Of a stretch of 5,101 bases of DNA, positions 1 through 4,867 are shown in pieces. Location: positions 1 to 5,101 of the forward strand of contig SXHT01000093.1 in assembly GCA_005773095.1 (NCBI GenBank). The letters are read 5' to 3'. The DNA is from Planctomycetaceae bacterium. Lineage in GTDB: Bacteria > Planctomycetota > Planctomycetia > Pirellulales > PALSA-1355. The position numbers and the translations under genes were made by a program. Every line of letters begins with the position of its first letter. The stretch's first letter is position 1. The notes under the pieces were generated by a model, which saw only the letters and a program-made list of their open reading frames with translations, did no database searches and was not told where the DNA came from.

Positions 1-1056
1 ATCAGGCCGCATCAGGCGCTGGTGTACGATCTGGGCGGCGGAACCTTCGACGCAACCGTGGTCCGCTACACACCCTCACACTTCCAGGTGCTGGCAACCG
101 ACGGCGACGTTCATTTGGGCGGCATCGATTGGAACGACCGGCTCGTGGATTACGTGGCCAGCGAGTTTCAGTCGCGGCATGGCAGCGATCCGCGGACGAG
201 CCCGGAATCGCTGCAAATGATGCGGTACGACTGCGACGTGGCGAAGATCGCGCTCAGCGAGCATTCGCAGTCGATGGTCACCTGCCGGCACCAGGGAAAG
301 ACGATCACCGTGCCGATCACGCGCGATCAGTTCGAAGAGCTGACCGCCGATCTGTTGCAGCGCACGATTGACACGGCCGATCTGGTGCTGGGTCAGGCCG
401 GGATTAAAGCGGACGACCTGGATGCAATCGTGCTCGTTGGAGGATCAACCTTGATGCCCAAGGTGGCCAAAGCGCTCAAGCAACTCACGGGCATCGAGCC
501 GTTCCGGGGGCTCTCGCCGCACACCTCGGTGGCTCAGGGCGCCGCCATTCACGCAGCCATCCTCGATGCCAAGTTCCGTGGCGAGAGCTCAGAAATATCC
601 GATCGGATTCGCAAACGTCTGAGTGGCGTCAAGCAAGACGACGTGAACTCGCATGGGCTGGGCGTGGTCGCCAGAAACCCGAAGTCGGGCAAAATGATCA
701 ATCACATCATGATCCCACGCAACACCAAGCTGCCGGCTCAGGCGCAGCAGACTTTCGTCACCATCGCAGCGAATCAGCAGCGGGTAAGCATCAACGTGCT
801 CGAGGGGGACGCACCGGATCCAGCGGCCTGCTCGCTGGTCGGCCGATGCCGCATCAGCGACTTGCCCAAGGACCTTCCCAAGGGTTCGCCCATTGAAGTG
901 ACCTACTTGTTTGATGCCTCGGGGCGGATTCGCGTGGAGGCCCGCGACAAAACAGGGGGCAAGCAGGCGACGATTGAAATCGAACGCCGCAGTGGGCTTA
1001 ACGATGTGCAGGTCGACGCCCTGACAACGCTCGCGGCAAGCTACAAAGTGGAATGA
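1..1056 (+). CDS. Hsp70-family chaperone lacking the C-terminal lid (5' end outside window)
   Basis: ATP-dependent cytoplasmic chaperone of the Hsp70/DnaK superfamily. The open frame enters at base 1, and 351 codons are visible. The phosphate-2 motif VYDLGGGTFD sits at visible residues 8-17, so by comparison with DnaK about 185-190 N-terminal residues, including phosphate-1, are missing. Next come GGIDWNDRLVDYV (DnaK has GGEDFD), AKIALSE, and the adenosine motif IVLVGGSTLMPKV at about 142-154. A beta substrate-binding domain follows at about 220-340 (IPRNTKLPAQ, SINVLEGD, IEVTYLFDASGRIRVEARDK, SGLN). The protein stops about 15 residues after SGLN, where DnaK would begin its alpha-helical lid of roughly 100 residues, so it is lidless. 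The interdomain linker, hydrophobic (VLLLD) in DnaK, reads roughly GVKQDDVNSHGLGV. Its stop overlaps the next start as ATGA, so the two are probably co-translated. The family call is secure; the client and role are unknown. Confidence 0.95.
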   Translation: MRPHQALVYDLGGGTFDATVVRYTPSHFQVLATDGDVHLGGIDWNDRLVDYVASEFQSRHGSDPRTSPESLQMMRYDCDVAKIALSEHSQSMVTCRHQGKTITVPITRDQFEELTADLLQRTIDTADLVLGQAGIKADDLDAIVLVGGSTLMPKVAKALKQLTGIEPFRGLSPHTSVAQGAAIHAAILDAKFRGESSEISDRIRKRLSGVKQDDVNSHGLGVVARNPKSGKMINHIMIPRNTKLPAQAQQTFVTIAANQQRVSINVLEGDAPDPAACSLVGRCRISDLPKDLPKGSPIEVTYLFDASGRIRVEARDKTGGKQATIEIERRSGLNDVQVDALTTLAASYKVE

Positions 1057-2048
1057 TGGCGAAGCAACTTGACGTATATCGCGACTGGCTTGGCATTCCC
1101 GATGCGGAACGGCCGCTGACCTACTATCAGTTGCTGCGGATGCGAAAATTCGAGGACGACGCGGGCAAAATTCGCGACCACTACCGCAAGATGAATGCGC
1201 ATGTGCGCAAGTTCGCTGCGGGTGATTTCGCAACGCAATCGCAGGATTTGCTCAATGAGCTGGCGAAGGCGATGCTCTGCCTGACCGATGCCCAGCGCAA
1301 GAGTGAGTACGACGCCTCGCTCGGCCGCACGATTAGCCGCGACGATGGCAAGCGCCGCTCTCTGGAAGAAATATTGCTGCGCCGCAACATTATCGATCAC
1401 GAAAAGCTGCAAAAAGCGCGGTCCTATTCGACTGCGGTCGGCGTTGGAATTCGCGACGCGCTGATCCAGCAGAAGATCGCTTCCGCCGACGTCGTGATGC
1501 CAGTTTACGCGGAATCGGTCGGCTTGCCATTTCTGGAGCTGGCTGACTTTGAGGTGGACCCGCTGCTGGCGGCGCGCGTGCCGGCCTACATCGCCCGTCG
1601 GCAGTCGCTTGCGCCCGTGATGATCGATGACAATCAGTTGCTGGTGGCCGCCGCGGATCTGCTGGAGCCGCAGGTGGAAGAAGAATTGCGGCTGCGGGTT
1701 GGCCTGCCGGTGCGAACGGTGCTCTGCACACCCGCGGCCATTCACAACGTGGTGAACCGCTTCTACACCAAAGAAGCCGCAGCAGCCGAACTAGCCTCAG
1801 GCGCAGGGGCGGATCCGAAGCCCGCCAAAACCAAGAGCGCGGCGGATGGTAAACCACTCAGCATTGATGCCTACGAAGAGCGCAAGACCAACCGCCGCAA
1901 CGTCACGATCGTGTCCTTCAACTTTGCCTTCATGCTGACGATGATGGCGCTTCTATTCCTGCTGAGTTTCAGCGCCTTCGCCGCAATACCAATCGCGCTG
2001 GTCGTCGCGACCATTGCTGCCGGCATCGCCTGGACGGTCGGTAGATAG
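1053..2048 (+). CDS. J-like / MshEN-like membrane protein, probable partner of the upstream Hsp70
   Basis: 331 residues in three parts. Residues 9-92 resemble the J-like module seen in many planctomycete proteins (YYQLLRMRKFEDD, NAHVRKFAAGD, LLNEL, CLTDAQRKSEYD). The fold pattern and terminal 'YD' are kept, but the Hsp70-activating HPD is HVR at 50-52. Residues 103-238 resemble the MshEN/T2SSE_N domain found at the N-terminus of type II secretion and pilus ATPases (SLEEILLRRNII, ESVGLPFLEL, then DDNQLLVAAADLLEPQ, VGLPVRTVLCTPAAIHNVVNRFY). No secretion ATPase domain follows. Residues 239-280 are an Ala/Lys-rich linker. Two hydrophobic helices at about 283-305 and 308-328 end the protein, placing the globular part most likely in the cytoplasm. 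The start overlaps the Hsp70 stop by 4 bases; a second ATG follows at 1056 and is equally possible. There is no strong Shine-Dalgarno, which fits coupling. Exact role unknown. Confidence 0.88.
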   Translation: MMAKQLDVYRDWLGIPDAERPLTYYQLLRMRKFEDDAGKIRDHYRKMNAHVRKFAAGDFATQSQDLLNELAKAMLCLTDAQRKSEYDASLGRTISRDDGKRRSLEEILLRRNIIDHEKLQKARSYSTAVGVGIRDALIQQKIASADVVMPVYAESVGLPFLELADFEVDPLLAARVPAYIARRQSLAPVMIDDNQLLVAAADLLEPQVEEELRLRVGLPVRTVLCTPAAIHNVVNRFYTKEAAAAELASGAGADPKPAKTKSAADGKPLSIDAYEERKTNRRNVTIVSFNFAFMLTMMALLFLLSFSAFAAIPIALVVATIAAGIAWTVGR

Positions 2049-2100
2049 GCGACCACCACGAAAATGCATCCGTCTGCCTGCGCCTTGACTGCAACCGCCG

Positions 2101-2122
2101 GAGTCCGCTATTCGCTGGACTC
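2101..2122. terminator. Weak hairpin at the convergent gene ends
   Basis: GAGTCC (2101-2106) and GGACTC (2117-2122) can pair as a 6-bp stem around a 10-base loop, with two further inner G-C pairs possible past a bulged base. The structure spans the regulator stop codon (2108-2110), and only 59 bases separate the two convergent genes. There is no T-tract on either side, so it is only a possible bidirectional stop signal; no better terminator is visible in 2049-2107. Confidence 0.2.
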
Positions 2123-2872
2123 GCTTGCGTCGGGACATGCGGATTCGCCGATGCTCTCTGGCGTGGCGAGAAATCGGTAACCGGTGCCGCGGACGCTTAA
2201 AAAGTGCTGCGGCCTGGCGGGGTTTCGCTCAAAATACTTGCGCAGGTTTACAATGAAGTTGTCGACGGTCCGCGTGGTGGGAATGCGGCTCAACCCCCAG
2301 ACCTCTTCGAGCAGTTCCGAGCGCGTGACCACCTTGCCCTCGTTCTCCACAAAATACCGCAGCAGCTTCATCTCGGTGCTGGTCAGGCGAAGCGGCTTGG
2401 AGTCGACGGAGACCTCGAACGTTTCAAAGTTGACGATCACACGCCCGCCCGCAAACTGGTACCCGGGTCCCAGCTCCTGCGTGCGCGCCAGCGGCATGCT
2501 TCGCTGGCGGCGCGAAAGCAGGTTCCGCACCATGCTCAGCAACTCTTCGAGGTCAAACGGTTTTTGCAAATACTGGTCCGCACCGACGTCGTAGCCGCGG
2601 ACGCGGTCCTCCACCAGCGTTCGGGCAGAGAGCATCAGAATCGGCACGCTGCTGCCTTTTTCACGCAGCGCCTCGCAGACGGCATAACCGCTCATGCCGG
2701 GCAACATCAGGTCGAGAATCACCAGGTCAACGCCGCGAGGATCGTCCACGAACGTTTTCAGCGCCGCCTGGCCGTCGGCCACGGTGCTCACGTCATATCC
2801 TTCGGCCTCCAAGTTGTACTTGATGCCGATCGCCAGGTGAGCTTCGTCTTCGACGACGAGGATGTGTTTCAT
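2108..2872 (-). CDS. OmpR/PhoB-family response regulator
   Basis: 254-residue DNA-binding response regulator, normal length for the family. The receiver domain (about 2-120) has the acidic pocket E8-D9, phosphoacceptor D54 in VILDLMLPGMSG, the conserved Ser at 82 in MLSAR, and K104 in QKPF. The winged-helix DNA-binding domain (about 143-236) shows LTSTEMKLLRYFVENEGKVV, a recognition region near TTRTVDNFIVNLRKYFE, and the terminal wing VRGTGYRF. A polar tail of about 18 residues follows. It is downstream of the histidine kinase with a 65-base gap, so it is very probably the cognate regulator, phosphorylated at D54 by that kinase and acting as a transcription factor. The ATG gives the canonical MKHILVVEDE start, but no Shine-Dalgarno is seen because a heptamer repeat array abuts it. 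Target genes cannot be told from this window. Confidence 0.96.
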   Translation of the reverse strand: MKHILVVEDEAHLAIGIKYNLEAEGYDVSTVADGQAALKTFVDDPRGVDLVILDLMLPGMSGYAVCEALREKGSSVPILMLSARTLVEDRVRGYDVGADQYLQKPFDLEELLSMVRNLLSRRQRSMPLARTQELGPGYQFAGGRVIVNFETFEVSVDSKPLRLTSTEMKLLRYFVENEGKVVTRSELLEEVWGLSRIPTTRTVDNFIVNLRKYFERNPARPQHFLSVRGTGYRFLATPESIGESACPDASESSE

Positions 2873-2873
2873 G

Positions 2874-2915
2874 AGAACACGGAACTTGGAGCTTGGAACG
2901 CGGAACTCGGAGGGT
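2874..2915 (+). repeat. Heptamer tandem array, GGAACNN type (array 1)
   Basis: Six consecutive 7-base units: AGAACAC, GGAACTT, GGAGCTT, GGAACGC, GGAACTC, GGAGGGT. The first three and a half bases of each unit are the constant part and the last two vary. The array fills most of the kinase-regulator gap and begins one base from the regulator start codon, occupying the place where a ribosome binding site would be. A second array of the same family lies in the opposite orientation about 90 bases away. Confidence 0.8.
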
Positions 2916-2937
2916 GCCGTGGAAAAGTTGCTCCATC

Positions 2938-3912
2938 TTAGCCGGGAGACCGTTGCGGAGGAATCAGGTCGGCCTGAACGGGCGCTTGGGGTATGCGGAT
3001 CTCCACTTGTTCCGCGTTCCGCGTTCCGAGTTGCGCGCTCGGTACGGTTGGCAGCTCCACCTGAAACACCGTGCCGCCTCCGCCAACACGGTCGCGAACA
3101 GAAATCGTTCCTTTCAGCCGCTTCACCAGCGTGCGCACAATAAACAGACCGAGGCCGGTTCCTTTTTGGGAACGTTCCAGCTCGCTGCCCAGTCGCACAA
3201 AACGACTGAAAATTCGCCGTCGCTGGGAAGCGGGAATACCAGGACCATTGTCGACGATTTGCGTCATGACGACCTCACCGGAAGCCGGATGCGAGTGGAT
3301 TTCCACTTTGGGCTCGCGGCCACCGTACTTGATGGCGTTGTCGACCAGGTTACGAAACACCATCTCCACGTCGATCGGCCGGGCCCGGACGGTGGCTGGT
3401 GAAAGTGTCAGCTCGATCGTCGAAGTGGGCAGATGGTAGCGCAAGCAGGCCGTCTCGGCGCAACCGGTCAGCAGTTCGGGCAAATCAACGTTGCGGATCT
3501 CCGTCTCGACCGGCTGCTGACCGAGCCGGGCGGCATCGAGCATGTGATTGATCAGCTCGTCGAGACGTTCGACGTCTTCCAGCATGAAGCGATAAAAATC
3601 GGCCTGTTGGATCTCGGTAACGCTGCGCCGCGAGAGAGTTTGCAGATAGAGTTTCAGCGACGCGATGGGGGACTTTAGTTCGTGAGTGACGCTGTCAATG
3701 AAATTGGACTGCCGCTGATTGAGCCGGATCTCTTTGATCGAAATCACCAAATACAGAATGACGCCCACCAGCACGAGCAGAAGGAACACGGTGCCCATGG
3801 CCAGCACCGTCCAGGCGCGAAACGTCAGCACGATCCAGAAAACGATCAGCGCCACCAACAGACCGATCATCACGACCGCCAGCAAGATCGGCCAACTATA
3901 CGAGCTGCGCAT
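2938..3912 (-). CDS. Membrane sensor histidine kinase without a sensor domain
   Basis: 324-residue HisKA/HATPase_c kinase. Two membrane helices (about 8-29 and 34-58) are separated by only a few residues, so there is essentially no extracytoplasmic sensing loop, and no HAMP domain is seen. The H-box SVTHELKSPIASLK carries phospho-acceptor H77. The ATP-binding domain shows the N-box FRNLVDNAIKYG (N188, N192), the G1 box DNGPGIP (221-227), the F-box RIFSRFVRL, and the G2 box GTGLGLFIV (251-259). The catalytic fold ends near FQVELPTVP (about 290). The last 34 residues are an unusual tail, part of it (QLGTRNAEQ) encoded by a heptamer repeat array. It lies upstream of the response regulator and probably phosphorylates it. 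The ATG is 6 bases after the stop of a relic frame, with only a weak purine stretch (GGAAAAG) ahead of it. The signal may be sensed in or through the membrane. Confidence 0.95.
   Translation of the reverse strand: MRSSYSWPILLAVVMIGLLVALIVFWIVLTFRAWTVLAMGTVFLLLVLVGVILYLVISIKEIRLNQRQSNFIDSVTHELKSPIASLKLYLQTLSRRSVTEIQQADFYRFMLEDVERLDELINHMLDAARLGQQPVETEIRNVDLPELLTGCAETACLRYHLPTSTIELTLSPATVRARPIDVEMVFRNLVDNAIKYGGREPKVEIHSHPASGEVVMTQIVDNGPGIPASQRRRIFSRFVRLGSELERSQKGTGLGLFIVRTLVKRLKGTISVRDRVGGGGTVFQVELPTVPSAQLGTRNAEQVEIRIPQAPVQADLIPPQRSPG
3007..3034 (-). repeat. Heptamer tandem array, GGAACNN type, inside kinase 3' coding end (array 2)
   Basis: On the minus strand the units read GCAACTC, GGAACGC, GGAACGC, GGAACAA; further degenerate units may continue to 3041. 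The array is in frame and encodes LGTRNAEQ in the kinase tail, beyond the catalytic domain. Array 1 contains GGAACGCGGAAC in the opposite orientation, so the two can pair perfectly over 12 bases and over 15 of 17 with flanks, forming a long-loop hairpin in the kinase-regulator transcript. Confidence 0.75.
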
Positions 3913-3946
3913 GGTTAGTCACTTTTCCGGGCGATGAACTTCAAAC

Positions 3947-3998
3947 CCACCACCTTTTGGGGGCGGCGTTTGGCACCAGTCATCACTCCCCTTGCCAA
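3947..3998. promoter_or_regulatory. Possible structured or operator sites upstream of the kinase
   Basis: Two small symmetric sequences lie 35-86 bases ahead of the kinase ATG. At 3947-3966, CCACCACC and GGGGGCGG flank a TTTT loop and pair at 6 of 8 positions. At 3970-3975 and 3993-3998, TTGGCA and TGCCAA form a perfect 6-bp inverted repeat with a 17-base spacer, the geometry of some regulator sites. No convincing -35/-10 pair was found here, so any regulatory role is a guess. Confidence 0.2.
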
Positions 3999-3999
3999 T

Positions 4000-4204
4000 C
4001 ACATACAAATCTCGCTCAACATCGGTTTCCGGCGTGCTGGAAGCAAAGCTGTTGGGTTCATGCTTACGTTCGAGGGCGGCTTCGAACACAACGCGCTGCC
4101 AAAGCTGCTTGCCATTTCGGCGATCGAGGGCGAAGAGCACCCGCTCCTGGCTGTCTTCGCGACATGAGGCGACAAAAAATCTGATCATCCCACAGGATTG
4201 GCGA
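4000..4204 (-). pseudogene. Fragment of a PQQ beta-propeller (BamB-like) protein gene
   Basis: About 68 codons resemble one stretch of the PQQ-like/BamB-type beta-propeller proteins abundant in planctomycetes. SPILWDDQIF (4204-4175) is followed, in a different frame, by VASCREDSQERVLFALDRR, NGKQLWQRVVFEAALERKH, and PNSFASSTPETD. FALDRRNGKQLW is the typical propeller-blade signature. The frame change falls in a run of six T (minus strand, 4179-4174), where five T would restore the reading IFVASC. Similarity ends near DLYV (4000); the frame stays open to a stop at 3919-3921 with no recognisable content. Family members usually have several hundred residues, so both ends are missing: the 5' side joins the hicA relic, and the 3' side ends just before the kinase. 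No start codon belongs to it. It is not functional as a propeller. Confidence 0.7.
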
Positions 4205-4386
4205 ATAGTCGATCGCGGCGTTTCAAGGCGCAGTTCTTTGTGATCGGGCACGGGAATAGTAGTTGTCCCGTGCGCGGTCTTGCGCTACATGACCATGTAG
4301 CTGCTTCGTTGGCGGACGCGCGCGACTTCATGGCGCTCCAGGATCGCGCACACGTCCTGGCCGGAGAGCACCCGCAGCTTAACCAC
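4195..4386 (-). pseudogene. hicA: Broken hicA (mRNA interferase toxin)
   Basis: HicA toxins are small dsRBD-fold ribonucleases that cut mRNA. From the GTG at 4386 the frame reads VKLRVLSGQDVCAILERHEVA, RVRQRSSYMVM, stop, RKTAHGTTTIPVPDHKEL, RLETPRSTIRQS. The family pattern (LSG-x2-V...L, RQRGSH, PVPDHKEL, RSIIRQ) is unmistakable. Three defects are visible: a TAG at 4287-4285 where family members commonly have a codon such as CAG; Tyr (codon 30) in place of the catalytic His of GSH; and the end of the family's C-terminal helix replaced by the propeller-gene relic after about 4195. The start overlaps the end of the restored hicB frame (TAA, 4381-4379), the usual tight coupling, in the hicB-first order. 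An inactive toxin is the sound reading. Confidence 0.85.
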
Positions 4387-4599
4387 ATGCCACCTCAACC
4401 TGAGTCACGAATACGTCGTGGCCGAGTCGTTCCTCAATTTCGGTTGCGGAACGCATTCAAAGAATAGGTCCAGTGCCACGCGCAAATTGTCCCTGGCCGT
4501 TTCGACGGTCTCTCCTTGACTTGCGATGTCCAATTCCGGACAAGGTGCAACGAACCCGTCGCCCTTCCGGCGAATGACGGCCGTTAATTGCCTATTCAT
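4379..4599 (-). pseudogene. hicB: Frameshifted hicB (antitoxin)
   Basis: HicB antitoxins bind and block HicA. From the ATG at 4599 the frame reads MNRQLTAVIRRKGDGFVAPC, PELDIASQGETVETARDNL, RVALDLFFEC, a classic short HicB. It then goes out of frame and would stop at 4405 as a 64-residue protein. In another frame the expected ending continues: SATEIEERLGHDVFVTQVEV, ACG, stop at 4379. A single lost base near 4453-4447 (for example GCTTCC becoming GTTCC) explains the switch. The restored protein would be about 73 residues, the family's normal short form. A good Shine-Dalgarno precedes it. The truncated product keeps the RNase-H-like N-terminal part but loses the last strands, so binding to HicA is doubtful; the partner gene is broken too. 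Confidence 0.85.
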
Positions 4600-4604
4600 G
4601 TTTT

Positions 4605-4609
4605 CTCCC
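4605..4609 (-). promoter_or_regulatory. Ribosome binding site of hicB
   Basis: The minus strand reads GGGAG, then AAAAC, then ATG. This is a strong Shine-Dalgarno with a 5-base spacer and fixes the hicB start at 4599. Confidence 0.65.
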
Positions 4610-4668
4610 GCTTCGGTCCATTCTGACGGTGGCGGCTCAACGCCTTCGACCTATCGCCCACAAGAACG

Positions 4669-4674
4669 ATTATA
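4669..4674 (-). promoter_or_regulatory. TATAAT -10-like box upstream of hicB
   Basis: A perfect TATAAT on the minus strand lies 70 bases before the hicB ATG and would give a leader of about 60 bases. No good -35 is at the right distance: the nearest TTGACG (4707-4702) is 27 bases away instead of about 17. It may be a decayed or activator-dependent promoter, or chance. Confidence 0.3.
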
Positions 4675-4772
4675 CATATTCCGGAAAAGTGTCGCAGGAA
4701 CCGTCAACCGTGGTACCACCAGGCGCCCAGCCGCCCCACGGTGAAAGTGACCAGGCCAAAGGGCCAAGAGAG

Positions 4773-4867
4773 GGGGACAGGCACATTTTCCCGGGAACCA
4801 CGTTGGACAACCTCCTGACAGAACGATGCGCCTCTGGCGAATTCGCCGGGTAAATGAGCCAGTCCCC
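4773..4867. repeat. 95-bp inverted-repeat element (REP/MITE-like) next to the RAYT relic
   Basis: The left arm (4773-4794) begins GGGGACAGGCACATTTT and ends CCCGG; the right arm (4846-4867), read on the minus strand, begins GGGGACTGGCTCATTTA and ends CCCGG. The arms match at 19 of 22 positions, and all three differences are A/T swaps. They enclose about 51 bases. The element sits at the 3' end of the transposase relic, the normal place for REP sequences served by RAYT enzymes, so it is probably the RAYT's cognate REP pair or a small element moved by it. The GGGGACAGGCAC core is one I recall as dispersed near such genes in several phyla; I did not verify this. Confidence 0.65.

Larger units (their letters stand above)
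4600..4772. other. Non-coding stretch upstream of hicB
   Basis: No gene is seen between the hicB start and the inverted-repeat element. It holds the hicB leader, a perfect TATAAT on the minus strand, and a 10-bp palindrome GTGGTACCAC at 4710-4719. An open minus-strand frame runs through it from the transposase relic, but its translation resembles nothing known to me and looks incidental. Confidence 0.5.

Noticed and set aside
1041..1745. Long minus-strand open frame, 234 codons, opposite the J-like gene
   Set aside because: It is a shadow of the plus-strand gene; the translation has no recognisable domain, while the plus frame has clear ones. The same applies to the minus frame at 589-1233.
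2204..2941. Plus-strand open frame, 245 codons, opposite the response regulator
   Set aside because: The minus frame is a complete, motif-perfect response regulator; this frame is Gln/His/Arg-rich with no known pattern.
2874..3041. CRISPR array
   Set aside because: Units are 7 bases in direct tandem without spacers, so it is not CRISPR.
3919..4251. A 110-residue intact minus-strand gene
   Set aside because: Its first part is the end of hicA and the rest a propeller fragment, so it is a chimeric relic rather than one gene.
4669..4707. TTGACG and TATAAT as a sigma-70 promoter for hicB
   Set aside because: The two boxes are 27 bases apart, too far for one promoter; only the -10-like box was kept, at low confidence.
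4710..4719. Palindrome GTGGTACCAC as a regulator operator
   Set aside because: Only 10 bp, not extendable, and the short HicB type has no obvious DNA-binding domain.
4750..4768. GGCC-AAAG-GGCC hairpin as a terminator
   Set aside because: A 4-bp stem without a T-tract is too weak to support.
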